Source: Bacillota bacterium
GTDB taxonomy: Bacteria > Bacillota > Clostridia > Lachnospirales > Lachnospiraceae
Assembly: GCA_023421505.1 (NCBI GenBank)
Contig: JAEZTJ010000091.1
Location: 62,001-126,000 of the forward strand
Length of the DNA: 64,000 bases
Direction: 5' to 3'
A model generated the notes under the pieces. The model was not told where the DNA came from. It saw nothing but the letters and a program-made list of their open reading frames with translations, and did not search any database. The stretch's first letter is position 1; the number at the start of each line of letters is the position of its first letter. The translations under genes were made by a program, and so were the position numbers. This document shows positions 36,311-45,286 of this stretch, piece by piece.

Positions 36311-36843
36311 TTCTTATTCTCCCTTTGCTAGATATTTAGATGCCAACTATAGTTAAATATTATATTATTATGGATTTAATGTCAATGATTTGAAACAGAG
36401 AATTGATGGTTTCTACCTAAAGAGAAGAGATATATCAAAAAGGATTACCTTGAAAGTACAGGCACTCAATTTTTTTATTTTCATAATATGTATAGAACAA
36501 CAAAAGCACTAATATATGTTGCTCGTTTATTTTTATGACAAATAAATTCATGAGAGGTGCAGTTATCCATAAAATCATAATCTCGGAGGTATACGGAACT
36601 TACAAAGCGGTAAAGTCCGGTTACCGAACTTTTCAGGAGCGCTCCCTATCTTTGAATTATGATAAAGGAAGTATTTATTTGCATAAATAGGGTGAATTCT
36701 TATTCATCTGTATATACGAAGTGATGGATTAGTAACAAAGGGTAATTGCAGGAGTAAATAATTTTATCTGCTGTAAATACAATTGTAAACTTATAGCTTA
36801 GCAATTACTAAAATTAGTAGCGAGTTTTGAAAGGAGATTTAAG
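36311..36843. other. 533-bp gene-free gap upstream of cotJA
   Basis: A+T-rich, with no supported gene. A 46-codon frame at 36550-36690 has no ribosome-binding site. The last 60 bp before cotJA (TTGAAAGGAG) supply the ribosome-binding site. Sporulation promoters are expected here but no sigma-E or sigma-K match is convincing. Confidence 0.5.
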
Positions 36844-37137
36844 ATGGATAGACGGATGTATCGCGGCAATGTAGGAAGTAACTGCGGCTGCAGCAAGAGT
36901 AATCCTGATCATAAGCCGATGGAGCCGGTATGCAAAGATGTATGCTCAGGGCATATGCATGATGATATGTGTGAGAAAGAAAGATATGATGGAGATTTTG
37001 ACCGTTTTCCTATTGCAATGTGTTATGTTCCCTGGCAATGCTTCAGAAATCTATATGAGAATGAGTTTGTAGCACTGGCTAACGGCACTCTGTTTAAGGA
37101 ACTGGATCTGGATTGGTATGGAAGGGGCTGTAAATAA
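36844..37137 (+). CDS. cotJA: Spore coat associated protein CotJA
   Basis: A 97-aa protein with an N-terminal Cys/His/Gly-rich half and the conserved C-terminal CotJA motif (PIAMCYVPWQCFRNLY, GTLFKELDLDWYGR). It is a spore coat component made with CotJB and CotJC, usually under mother-cell sigma factors. The stop overlaps the cotJB start (TAATGG), so translation is coupled. The N-terminal extension MDRRMYRGNVGSNCGCSK is longer than the B. subtilis form. Confidence 0.93.
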   Translation: MDRRMYRGNVGSNCGCSKSNPDHKPMEPVCKDVCSGHMHDDMCEKERYDGDFDRFPIAMCYVPWQCFRNLYENEFVALANGTLFKELDLDWYGRGCK

Positions 37138-37394
37138 TGGATGGCATGAGCAGAGAAAAATTATTTGCCTGTATAGAAGCAACAAGCTTTGTTTGTGATG
37201 AGCTTAGACTTTTTTTAGATACACATCCGAAGGACAGAGCAGCTTTAGATTATTGGGAAAAAATATCCAGAGTAAGACATGAAGCTGTTATGGAATATAC
37301 CAAATGCTATGGACCGATTGAATCATATCATGTAGAAAATGATAATATGTGGTCGTGGGTTGAAGATCCTTGGCCATGGGAAGGAAGGTGCTAG
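37137..37394 (+). CDS. cotJB: Spore coat protein CotJB
   Basis: An 85-aa spore coat protein with the CotJB pattern: an N-terminal helix (LFACIEATSFVCDELRLFLD), THPKDRAALDYWEK and a C-terminal YGPIESYHVEND...WVEDPWPWE. It overlaps cotJA by one base and is followed by cotJC after 3 bp. The triad is a single operon. Confidence 0.93.
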   Translation: MDGMSREKLFACIEATSFVCDELRLFLDTHPKDRAALDYWEKISRVRHEAVMEYTKCYGPIESYHVENDNMWSWVEDPWPWEGRC

Positions 37395-37397
37395 TAT

Positions 37398-38006
37398 ATG
37401 TGGAGTTATGAAAAGAGATTACAACACCCGGTAAAAATAGATCAATGCAATCCGAGACTGGCACAGGTTATCATGAGCCAATTCGGCGGGCCGGACGGCG
37501 AATTGGCAGCTTCCATGCGCTATCTGTCACAGCGTTATTCCATGCCGAATAGAAAGGTTGCTGGCTTACTAACTGATATAGGCACAGAAGAGCTGGCTCA
37601 TATGGAAATGGTAAGTGCTATCGTTCATCAGCTGACCAGAGACTTAACCCCGGAGCAGATTATGGAAGGTGGCTTCGAAAAATACTATGTTGACCATACT
37701 TTGGGCTTATGGCCGCAATCCGCAGGCGGAATAGCTTTCACCTCTACCTTCTTCCAGAGCAAGGGCGATCCTATAACAGATTTGGTAGAAGATATGGCAG
37801 CAGAGCAGAAGGCAAGAACCACCTATGACAACATTATCCGTTTGATTCATGATCATGATGTATGCGACCCGATCAAATTCTTAAGGGAAAGAGAAGTAGT
37901 ACATTTCCAGAGATTTGGTGAAGCGCTGAGAATGATTCAGGATGAACTTGATGCAAGAAACTTCTATGCCTTTAATCTGGCTTATCCTCCTGATTTTATG
38001 AAGTAA
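37398..38006 (+). CDS. cotJC: CotJC, manganese-catalase-like spore coat protein
   Basis: A 202-aa protein of the manganese catalase superfamily, the enzyme-like member of the cotJ operon. Four-helix ferritin-like residues are in the LAAS-MRYLSQRYSMP, IGTEELAHMEMV and DMAAEQKARTTYDNIIRL segments. The metal-binding Glu and His pattern (ELAHME, and a later Glu/His-rich helix EREVVHFQRFGEAL) is present, so activity is plausible. Start ATG 37398 follows GGAAGGTG. Confidence 0.94.
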   Translation: MWSYEKRLQHPVKIDQCNPRLAQVIMSQFGGPDGELAASMRYLSQRYSMPNRKVAGLLTDIGTEELAHMEMVSAIVHQLTRDLTPEQIMEGGFEKYYVDHTLGLWPQSAGGIAFTSTFFQSKGDPITDLVEDMAAEQKARTTYDNIIRLIHDHDVCDPIKFLREREVVHFQRFGEALRMIQDELDARNFYAFNLAYPPDFMK

Positions 38007-38021
38007 TTAAGAATTTACTAT

Positions 38022-38076
38022 GAAAGCCATTACATTAATTGTGACGAACTGTCATTATAATGTGATGGCTTTTTTA
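38022..38076 (+). terminator. Terminator of cotJABC
   Basis: AAAGCCATTACATTA pairs with TATAATGTGATGGCTTT around a loop of about 18 nt, followed by a T run. Confidence 0.8.
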
Positions 38077-38192
38077 ATACTACGATTACAATTATACCTA
38101 GTAAGAAAAAATTATAATTAATTATTCACTACTTATTATTTGTATATAAACACATATAATGTTATATATCGCAATAATGAGGTAAACCACAT

Positions 38193-39479
38193 ATGCCAAT
38201 TTTACATAAGGTTCAAGCTGGAGACACAATTAGTTCGATTGCAGAGCATTACCAAATTCCGGTTAATAGATTAATGGAGGATAATGATTTAACTCCAAGG
38301 GATAAATTAAATATAGGCCAGATTATCATAATCATATATCCTAAACTGACGTATACAGTGAAACCGGGAGATACATTATATGATATCGCACAGGCAAATG
38401 GGGTATCTATAATGGAGCTGTTAAGAAACAATCCGTCCTTATCCAATCGGGATTATTTAGAGGTCGGAGAAGAATTAATCATAAGCTATGATAATAAAGA
38501 GAAGAAAATAGAAATAAACGGTATGGCCTTTAGCTTTATCAATGAACAGATTCTCAAAAAAACCCTGCCATTTCTCACTTATATAACAGTCATGGGATAT
38601 CAGGTTGATGAACAGGGTAATCTTCTTGATATAGATGACACACTGATTATACAAATGGCAATTGACTACGGAGTTGTTCCTCTCATGCTAGTATACTCCC
38701 TAGATGAATCCCGGAATGGAACACCTGAGGTATCCCATGTCCTTCTTAATAATCCAGAGCTGCAGGATGTTTTCATGAACAATATCATAAATACACTTCG
38801 AACAAAAGGTTATTATGGTGCGATTTGTGGTTTTCAATATATTTTGGAAGAAGATCTGCCTAAATATACAGCTTTTATAAAATACGCATCGATGCGGCTG
38901 CATGAAGCAGGCTTCCTATGTGGATCGGTATTACTTCCGTCTACCTTTGGATATGTTGAAGGCCAGCCGATCAGTCATTCCTATTTCGCAGAAATCGGGC
39001 AGGTAAATGATGGTGTAATACTCTTAACATACCAGTGGGCAACGGGCTATGTGCCAGAGCTTAATCAGACTGCCTATTCGTATTTAAAGGAGTATTTAGA
39101 TGCCGTGGTGGCGCAGATACCCCCAGAAAAAATCTACCTGGGTATATCAAGAATTGCGTATGAATGGGAACTTCCATATGTAGAGAATGAATCCGTTGCT
39201 ACATCCCTTACTACTCCTAGAGCGCTCGCTCTTGCAAGCCAGTATAATAGCGAAATTCTTTTTGATGAACTTACTCAATTTTCGTACTTTTTTTATAATT
39301 TTGCAGATGTTGATCATGTTGTATGGTTTCGTGATGCAAGATATACAAACGCAATGTTAAGACTAGTGGATGAATATGGGATCGGGGGCATTAGTGTATG
39401 GAATATTATGATTTACTATACAATTTGGGTATTGATAAATTCACAATATGATATACAAAAACAATTACCCGTAGATTAA
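38193..39479 (+). CDS. LysM/GH18-like protein lacking catalytic acids (copy a)
   Basis: A 428-aa protein with two N-terminal LysM domains (residues about 3-48, HKVQAGDTISSIAEHY, and 50-97, YTVKPGDTLYDIAQANG) and a GH18 fold to the C-terminus. LysM-GH18 proteins of spore formers (SleL/YaaH type) process cortex peptidoglycan. At the catalytic strand, where active enzymes read about GVxxDFE, this one reads GAICGFQYI: the first Asp is Gly and the proton-donor Glu is Gln. A CATATAAT about 40 bp upstream recalls mother-cell promoters. A binding rather than cutting role is inferred. The twin is at 40895-42193. Confidence 0.82.
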   Translation: MPILHKVQAGDTISSIAEHYQIPVNRLMEDNDLTPRDKLNIGQIIIIIYPKLTYTVKPGDTLYDIAQANGVSIMELLRNNPSLSNRDYLEVGEELIISYDNKEKKIEINGMAFSFINEQILKKTLPFLTYITVMGYQVDEQGNLLDIDDTLIIQMAIDYGVVPLMLVYSLDESRNGTPEVSHVLLNNPELQDVFMNNIINTLRTKGYYGAICGFQYILEEDLPKYTAFIKYASMRLHEAGFLCGSVLLPSTFGYVEGQPISHSYFAEIGQVNDGVILLTYQWATGYVPELNQTAYSYLKEYLDAVVAQIPPEKIYLGISRIAYEWELPYVENESVATSLTTPRALALASQYNSEILFDELTQFSYFFYNFADVDHVVWFRDARYTNAMLRLVDEYGIGGISVWNIMIYYTIWVLINSQYDIQKQLPVD

Positions 39480-39579
39480 CTTGATTTTATATTATGCAGA
39501 ACTAACTTATTGATCATTTTGGAGTTTCCTTCTTGAATCAAGCTGGATGAGTTTACAGGGGTTAATCAGAACAAAGACA

Positions 39580-39624
39580 GGTTAATGGCAGGGCGTCCCA
39601 TTACCGGGAGTCCGGTCATTAACC
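39580..39624. terminator. Stem-loop at the end of the folD remnant
   Basis: GGTTAATG (39580-39587) pairs with CATTAACC (39617-39624) around a GC-rich inner part. It sits at the end of the fchA-folD region and before the LysM-GH18 gene's end. It is a possible terminator but has no clear T-tract. Confidence 0.4.
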
Positions 39625-39998
39625 GAGCCTAGAATGGTTTGCACTTTGTATAGTATGCTTCAAGAGTACAGATGTTGTAACTGTTCCAATGCCGCCTGGT
39701 ACAGGTGTTATTGCTTTAACTTTATTAGCAACAGAATCGTAATCAACATCTCCACAAAGCTTTCCGTTTTCTACATTTATTCCGACATCAATAATAGTTT
39801 GATCTGAATTAACGAAATTTTCTTTTATCATTTTTGCAACACCAGCACAAGCAATTAATTGGCTAAGTCATCATCTCGCTCGCCAACCCTAACAATCACT
39901 AATTTCAGAAGGATACCTTTTTGTTCTAATTTTTGAATATCTATGTGAAATTTTTCGTCAAGTGCATCTATAACTGGCTTTCCTCGTAATTCCTGCAT
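39619..39998 (-). pseudogene. folD: folD pseudogene (internal deletion)
   Basis: A relic of methylenetetrahydrofolate dehydrogenase/cyclohydrolase. The N-terminal part 39855-39998 encodes MQELRGKPVIDALDEKFH...VIVRVGERDDDLAN and then stops. Immediately after, in another frame, the C-terminal part resumes with ACAGVAKMIKENF, IIDVGINVENGKLCGDVDYD and PVPGGIGTVTTSVLLKHT. The middle of the protein (about 150 residues with the active-site Lys region) is gone, so the product cannot be active. It lies just behind fchA, a usual partner. An intact folD presumably exists elsewhere. Confidence 0.85.
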
Positions 39999-40003
39999 AC
40001 TTT

Positions 40004-40612
40004 TCACCTCAATTCATTTGTTATCTGTTGATAAATTCTACTGCACACTTCTATGCCATTTGCAAGAAGATTTTCAGCATCTCGGTTAATCTTCGAAGCA
40101 TACTCTCGGTTTTTCATTAATTTTGTGTTTATATATACATTCATAATTGTACTTTCCATTGCACATCTACATGCAGAAGCAGCTACCCCAACATCACTTA
40201 TAGCAAGTTTTGCGCCCTTTACTGAAAGCTGTTCAATAATATCTAAAGCATTTTCAACCTCTTGAAGTATTTCTAATGGGACTGAACAAGCAATAATTAA
40301 AGCATTTTCTAAAATTTCTTCTCTGTTTTGTTGTTCCTTTGGAATGCCATATGCGGCAGAGAGAGGTTCAAAGACCTCGGCATCTTTTTGAACTAGTGTT
40401 AACAATTTATTGATCGCCGATTGGGTTCTTACAATTATTGACTCCAAATCCTTTTGATATGCTTCATACTTCTTTTTGCCCGAAGTCAAATTGGCAACCA
40501 TAGAGCAAAGTGATACTCCTATAGCTCCAATTAAAGCACTTGCACCACCGCCGCCAGGAACAGGTGATTTAGAAGATAAATCTTTAATAAACTCATCAAT
40601 TTGTATATTCAT
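40004..40612 (-). CDS. fchA: Formiminotransferase-cyclodeaminase-like cyclohydrolase (FchA)
   Basis: A 202-aa FTCD_C-family protein, the methenyl-THF cyclohydrolase FchA of clostridia or a close relative. Family marks are SPVPGGGGASALIGAIGVSL at the N-terminus, ANLTSGKKKY and AISDVGVAASACRCAMES. ATG 40612 behind GGTGGTG fits MNIQIDEFI; the longer start at 40669 has no site. The broken folD follows after 5 bp. With FolD lost, its place in one-carbon flux depends on another copy. Confidence 0.87.
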   Translation of the reverse strand: MNIQIDEFIKDLSSKSPVPGGGGASALIGAIGVSLCSMVANLTSGKKKYEAYQKDLESIIVRTQSAINKLLTLVQKDAEVFEPLSAAYGIPKEQQNREEILENALIIACSVPLEILQEVENALDIIEQLSVKGAKLAISDVGVAASACRCAMESTIMNVYINTKLMKNREYASKINRDAENLLANGIEVCSRIYQQITNELR

Positions 40613-40894
40613 ATAATTTACACCACCTATTATAAATAAACTGCACTCTGATATTCCTATTACTACCAATTTATATTAAATGAATCTTATATTAATTTCA
40701 ATCTATTTAATAGTCTTTGGGCAAGATGCTGGACAAGAAGGTGACATCACTAAGAGACAAAATGCTAATGATAAAAGAGAAGACGGTAAACTTGCTAACA
40801 TGTTATTATAGCAAACCAACTTCGCAACATCACGATTTTATTGATGTTTTTATCACTGTAGACATAACGATTTGGTGAAGCACGATATGAAGTA

Positions 40895-42193
40895 TCAAAT
40901 TGGTGTTAAAATTTTAGTGACATCATATTGAGAATTTATAATTAACCAAAGCTGTGCGTCATATATCATAATGCTCCAGATACCGCATCCTAACAGGTCA
41001 TATTCCGAGATTAATGATAGTAAGGCGGAATAACTTCTTGCATCCACGAACCATACAATATGTTGAATTGGATAGCCAACACTATATTCATAGTAATAAA
41101 AATAAGGAGTTTGGCTTACTTCGTCAAATTGAATTTGTGAGACAACATTACTTGCCAGACTTATAGCGGCATCCCTCGTTAATGACTGGGCGTAAGATTT
41201 TTCGGCGGCTTCAGTGAGAGTATAATCATAAGCAATTGTTGGAATTCCTAAGATAAATTTATTATTTGGTACTAAAGCGATAGCATAATCCATAAATACG
41301 CTTAGGTTAGTAACCGAGGTTACCGGAGCAGGAGGCCCGCTTTTTTTACCCCATACGAATTGTAGAAATACAGTACTGTCAACTTCTTGACTGATAATCG
41401 AATAGTCCACCTGATTAAAAACTATCTCTTGATCTATATTTTCAATATTGGGATTGATGGTGACTACCAGATAGAGGCCTTCTGTCTTTAACCGATCAGA
41501 TACTTTTGCAATAAATTTTTGATACAAGCTCTGGTTAGAGGGATTCATAAAATAAAAGACGATATTTACCCCCAGATAGCCTTTGCTTTTCATGATGGTA
41601 ATCATGTTATCAATTTGCTTGTCTTGATAATCTTCATTTAATAATAATTCATAGGCAACCTCTAAATCAGGTTCACCTTGAGCAGATAATGTAGTTAACA
41701 TTACAAGCGGAACTACTGCATAAGCCTTTGCTAATTGAATGATCTCTGAATCATCATAATAAGTAGTAATCTCACCTTCTTTTGTCGCCCTGTAATTTAA
41801 AACTGATAAATAAGTAAGATTAGGCAAAGTCTTTTTCAGTAAATTCGTATCAATGAAGGGATAACAGTAACCATTCGTAACAATACTTCCCTGAGTATTA
41901 TAACTTATAGTGATTAATTCACCGGGATATAGATACTCTCTACCTGATAGAAACGGATTATTACGAAGTATTTGCATGATTGTTATACCATATGCCTCAG
42001 CGATGCTCACTAAAGTATCACCTTCCTTTATTGTATAGGTGAGTTTAGGATCTGCAATGACGATTGCCTGCCCCGGCACTAAATTATAGGCATTATTTAA
42101 TCTGTTATCCTGTATTAATTTATCCACTGATACGTTATATATATCTGCAATATAATTAATTGTTTCACCAGGTTGAACTACATGTATCTGCAT
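40895..42193 (-). CDS. LysM/GH18-like protein lacking catalytic acids (copy b)
   Basis: A 432-aa paralogue of the protein at 38193: two LysM domains (HVVQPGETINYIADIYNVS; YTIKEGDTLVSIAEAYG) and a GH18 barrel. At the active-site strand it reads GVNIVFYFMNPSN, so the catalytic Asp is Val and the Glu is Tyr. The two genes share architecture, closing motif (GIWSIMIYD, INSQYD) and a CATATAAT-like sequence about 30-40 bp upstream, suggesting common timing in sporulation. They are in opposite orientation, on either side of the fchA-folD remnant. Loss of both acids makes hydrolase activity unlikely. Confidence 0.82.
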   Translation of the reverse strand: MQIHVVQPGETINYIADIYNVSVDKLIQDNRLNNAYNLVPGQAIVIADPKLTYTIKEGDTLVSIAEAYGITIMQILRNNPFLSGREYLYPGELITISYNTQGSIVTNGYCYPFIDTNLLKKTLPNLTYLSVLNYRATKEGEITTYYDDSEIIQLAKAYAVVPLVMLTTLSAQGEPDLEVAYELLLNEDYQDKQIDNMITIMKSKGYLGVNIVFYFMNPSNQSLYQKFIAKVSDRLKTEGLYLVVTINPNIENIDQEIVFNQVDYSIISQEVDSTVFLQFVWGKKSGPPAPVTSVTNLSVFMDYAIALVPNNKFILGIPTIAYDYTLTEAAEKSYAQSLTRDAAISLASNVVSQIQFDEVSQTPYFYYYEYSVGYPIQHIVWFVDARSYSALLSLISEYDLLGCGIWSIMIYDAQLWLIINSQYDVTKILTPI

Positions 42194-42307
42194 GCTTAAC
42201 CTCTAACATAGGTTTTATATATTATATGAATGTTGTATACAATAATATTTACTTTTAACATATTTAAACAATATAGTCTAAGTGATACTTATTGAAATTG
42301 ATATCTT

Positions 42308-42385
42308 AAAGTTTGTTCCTGCGTAACCAAAGTGTGCAAGCACATTTGGCACAAACTAATTCAAAGGGTAGACATGTTATGTTAG
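42308..42385 (+). repeat. Dispersed repeat family I, copy 3
   Basis: AAAGTTTGTTCCTGCGTAAC, a central GTGTGCAAGCACA, GCACAAACTAATTC, then CATGTTATGTTAG. It lacks the left hairpin. Confidence 0.75.
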
Positions 42386-42497
42386 TATGAATTATTGAAA
42401 AGCATAATTCACACCTCAAAGTTTGTGCCTGTGTAACCAAAGTGTGCAAGCACACTTAGCACAAACTAATTCAAAGGGTAGACATGTTATGTTAGGG
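42386..42497 (+). repeat. Dispersed repeat family I, copy 4 (full length)
   Basis: Directly after copy 3. GAATTATTGAAAAGCATAATTC hairpin, CACACCTC, AAGTTTGTGCC...GTGTGCAAGCACAC...GCACAAACT, ending CATGTTATGTTAG. This is the best-preserved copy in the window. Confidence 0.8.
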
Positions 42498-42569
42498 AGC
42501 TTTGTTGTGGAATGCTTTTTCTGGAATAAAACACTATAAATAATTAAAATAATTCTTACTAAAATACTG

Positions 42570-42598
42570 TTGACAAATTGGTTGCAGCGTATTAATAT
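42570..42598 (+). promoter_or_regulatory. Promoter of Trp T-box leader
   Basis: TTGACA (42570-42575), 17-bp spacer, TAATAT (42593-42598), directly before the T-box stem I. Confidence 0.75.
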
Positions 42599-42611
42599 TT
42601 ACTCATTAATA

Positions 42612-42863
42612 AGCAAAACCGTTGAGAAAGAAGAGTAAGCTTTAATACGACATTACAGAGAGTCGCAGTTGGTGGGATGCGATATGAAGTTTATAGCTGA
42701 ATGGGCTTTTGAGGGCAACCCGAACTAATAGTAGGCGTTGACGGTAACCATAACCGTTACATATATGGCATATATTTTTGTATATGAAGGAGTGGACTTA
42801 GTCAAATTGAGTGGTACCGCGGATTTTATTCGTCTCAAGTATATTATACTTGGGGCTTTTTTT
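42612..42863 (+). promoter_or_regulatory. T-box riboswitch, tryptophan (TrpXYZ operon)
   Basis: A T-box leader. Stem I starts near GTTGAGAAAGAAGAGTAAG. The specifier context is GAA-TGG-GC with TGG at 42702-42704, the Trp codon. The antiterminator carries the T-box GTGGTACCGCGG at 42811-42822, and the terminator (TCTCAAGTAT/ATACTTGGGG with a T run) ends at 42863. Uncharged tRNA-Trp would stabilise the antiterminator, so the downstream transporter is induced by Trp limitation. Confidence 0.9.
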
Positions 42864-43125
42864 ATGCTTACAAGCTAATCAAGTAATCTGGAAGAATACA
42901 TGCATGAAGAATAAAATATCACGAAAGGACTTCGTCAAAACAGCGTACAGCAGAATAACTATGACAGGAAGGCATAACTTGGTTACAGATCGCTATCACA
43001 TTTATTTTATGGAGGAGAAGATATCCTAAAAGCAAGAGAGGAATATCTCTCCAAGATCACTTTTGCTATTACATTTATTATCAAGGGAGGATAAATCCTC
43101 CCAAAAATCAAGGGAGGATTAAGAT

Positions 43126-44178
43126 ATGAAAAAGTTATTAGCAGTTATTTTAGTTTTATTACTGACAGTTAGTATGGTAGGCTGCGGCAGTAAGGAGGAA
43201 GCAGCAACTGGTGGCGCAGATGTTACAAAGGGAGCATCAGACAGTGGAGAAGCTAACAACAAAGAGAAGGTTACGATCGGTATCGGTCAGTTTGCAGAGC
43301 ATAAATCTTTAGATAACTGCAAGAATGGTTTTCTTGAAGGACTTAAGGAAGCCGGCTATGTGGAGGGCGATAATCTAGAGGTATTATTTGAAAATGCACA
43401 GGCTGATACCGGTTTGGCAGCTCAAATTGCGAATGATTTTATGGCAAAAAAGGCAAAGCTAATCTGCGCAATTGCAACACCTATGGCACAAAGTGCCTAT
43501 GCAGCTGCAAAGGATGCAGATATTCCTGTTATTTTTACAGCTGTTACAGATCCAGTACTAGCAGAGCTTGCGAAGGAAGATAAGACACCGAGTGGCGAGA
43601 TTACAGGAACGAGCGATAAGCTGGCAGTAAAAGAGCAGCTGGAGATGATTCACTCCATATTACCAGAGGCTAAGAAGCTTGGTATTATGTACAGTACCAG
43701 TGAAGTAAATTCCGTATCTGCAATTGAAGAGTATAAGAAGCTGGCTTCTGATTATGGTTTTGAAATTGTTGAAAGTGGTATTTCTACCGCAGCCGATATT
43801 CCCCTTGCAGCTGATAATTTACTTAGCAAGGTAGATTGTATCACCAATCTAACGGACAATACCGTTGTAAGCTCCTTACCAGTTATCCTAGAGAAGGCTG
43901 CTGATAAGAAAATCCCAGTATTTGGCAGTGAGGTAGAACAGGTGAAGATCGGTTGTCTGGCGGCTATGGGTATTGACTATTTTGAATTAGGCAAGCAGAC
44001 CGGTGCGATGGCAGCTAAGGTATTAAAGGGTGAGAAGAAGGCTAGTGAAATTAATTTTGAGACAATATCTGAATATTCCTTCTATGGTAATACAGCAGTA
44101 GCTGATAATCTGGGAGTTACACTGCCAAATGACATGGTAAGTAGCGCAAAGGAAATGTTTAGTGCAATTACAGAATAA
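43126..44178 (+). CDS. trpX: Tryptophan ABC transporter, substrate-binding lipoprotein (TrpX type)
   Basis: A 350-aa lipoprotein with a signal peptide and lipobox (MKKLLAVILVLLLTVSMVGC), then an ABC_sub_bind domain (periplasmic-binding fold) from about residue 45. This is the substrate-binding part of a TrpXYZ-type importer. The specificity for tryptophan is inferred from the T-box with a TGG specifier directly upstream and from the TrpX family assignment. Start ATG 43126 follows GGGAGG. It is the first gene of a three-gene operon. Confidence 0.88.
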   Translation: MKKLLAVILVLLLTVSMVGCGSKEEAATGGADVTKGASDSGEANNKEKVTIGIGQFAEHKSLDNCKNGFLEGLKEAGYVEGDNLEVLFENAQADTGLAAQIANDFMAKKAKLICAIATPMAQSAYAAAKDADIPVIFTAVTDPVLAELAKEDKTPSGEITGTSDKLAVKEQLEMIHSILPEAKKLGIMYSTSEVNSVSAIEEYKKLASDYGFEIVESGISTAADIPLAADNLLSKVDCITNLTDNTVVSSLPVILEKAADKKIPVFGSEVEQVKIGCLAAMGIDYFELGKQTGAMAAKVLKGEKKASEINFETISEYSFYGNTAVADNLGVTLPNDMVSSAKEMFSAITE

Positions 44179-44383
44179 TTTGATTGGTAAGTTAGATATA
44201 GTTAATTTATAAAATATGCTTTGTACTGTATAACGGTATCTGTAAACGGATAGCAGAATTTTCAGTTGGTTCTTGTCAAAAGTCTATTTTTGGCGTAAGA
44301 TAAAAAAGTTGGGGCTATTTTCATTATCTTACATACATTGGACTTTGATAAGAGCCATCTTTATATTTACGGGAGGTAGAATA

Positions 44384-45286
44384 ATGTCATTATCTGGCTT
44401 TGTAGACTTTTTAATAGGAATAATGGAGGAGGGACTTCTATATGCCATCATTGCCATGGGCGTATATATAACCTATAAAATATTGGATTTCCCGGATTTG
44501 TCCGTTGACGGTACCTTTCCGCTTGGGGCAGCGGTTACGGCAGTATTTATCATAGCAGGTGTTAATCCTGTTCTAACACTGCTTCTATCCTTTCTGATTG
44601 GGGCAATTGCAGGTGCAATAACCGGCCTCATACATGTCAAGCTTAAGGTAAGAGACCTTCTGTCGGGTATTATTATGATGACGGCTCTTTATTCCATTAA
44701 TCTACGTATTGCGGGAAGTGCGAATGTAGCAATATTTTCAAAGGAAACAATTTTTGAAAATGCATTTTTAGATAGACTGTTGCCGGAAGCGATGAAGGAT
44801 TACATAGATTTGATTATTTTATTTATTATTGTGATTATTATGAAAGTTCTCTTGGATATCTACTTAAAAACCAAATCAGGTTATCTCTTAAGAGCGGTTG
44901 GTGATAATGACACTTTGGTTACCTCACTTGCGAAGGATAAAGGAATTGTGAAAATCATCGGACTGGCGATAGCCAATGCCTTCGTAGCGCTTGCCGGAAG
45001 TATCTATGCACAAAAGAGCGGCTTTTTTGAAATATCCATAGGAACAGGAACAATCGTAGTGGGACTAGCCAGTGTTATTATCGGTACGAATATATTTAAG
45101 AGAATGACCTTTATAAAAGGCACTACCGCTGTTATATGCGGTTCAGTTATTTATAAGGCCTGCGTAGCGGTGGCGATCCGCTGCGGTATGAATGCATCTG
45201 ATCTAAAGCTGATCACTGCTATATTATTCCTGGGCATCTTAGTCATCAGCAGTGAACGGAAAAGGAGGGTAAAGAATCATGATTGA
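44384..45286 (+). CDS. trpY: Tryptophan ABC transporter permease (TrpY type)
   Basis: A 300-aa BPD_transp_2-type permease with about eight or nine helices. Marks are GLLYAIIAMGVYITYKILDF, PDLSVDGTFPLGAAV near the N-terminus and GTNIFKRMTFIKGT near the end. ATG 44384 has GGGAGG 7 nt upstream and replaces the upstream in-frame ATG at 44273. It lies between trpX and trpZ, overlaps trpZ by 8 bp, and forms the channel of the importer. Confidence 0.88.
   Translation: MSLSGFVDFLIGIMEEGLLYAIIAMGVYITYKILDFPDLSVDGTFPLGAAVTAVFIIAGVNPVLTLLLSFLIGAIAGAITGLIHVKLKVRDLLSGIIMMTALYSINLRIAGSANVAIFSKETIFENAFLDRLLPEAMKDYIDLIILFIIVIIMKVLLDIYLKTKSGYLLRAVGDNDTLVTSLAKDKGIVKIIGLAIANAFVALAGSIYAQKSGFFEISIGTGTIVVGLASVIIGTNIFKRMTFIKGTTAVICGSVIYKACVAVAIRCGMNASDLKLITAILFLGILVISSERKRRVKNHD

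Noticed and set aside
36550..36690. 46-codon frame upstream of cotJA
   Set aside because: No ribosome-binding site and no recognisable similarity.
42308..42497. CRISPR-like tandem repeats
   Set aside because: Only two adjacent copies of a long hairpin repeat, no regular spacers and no cas genes.
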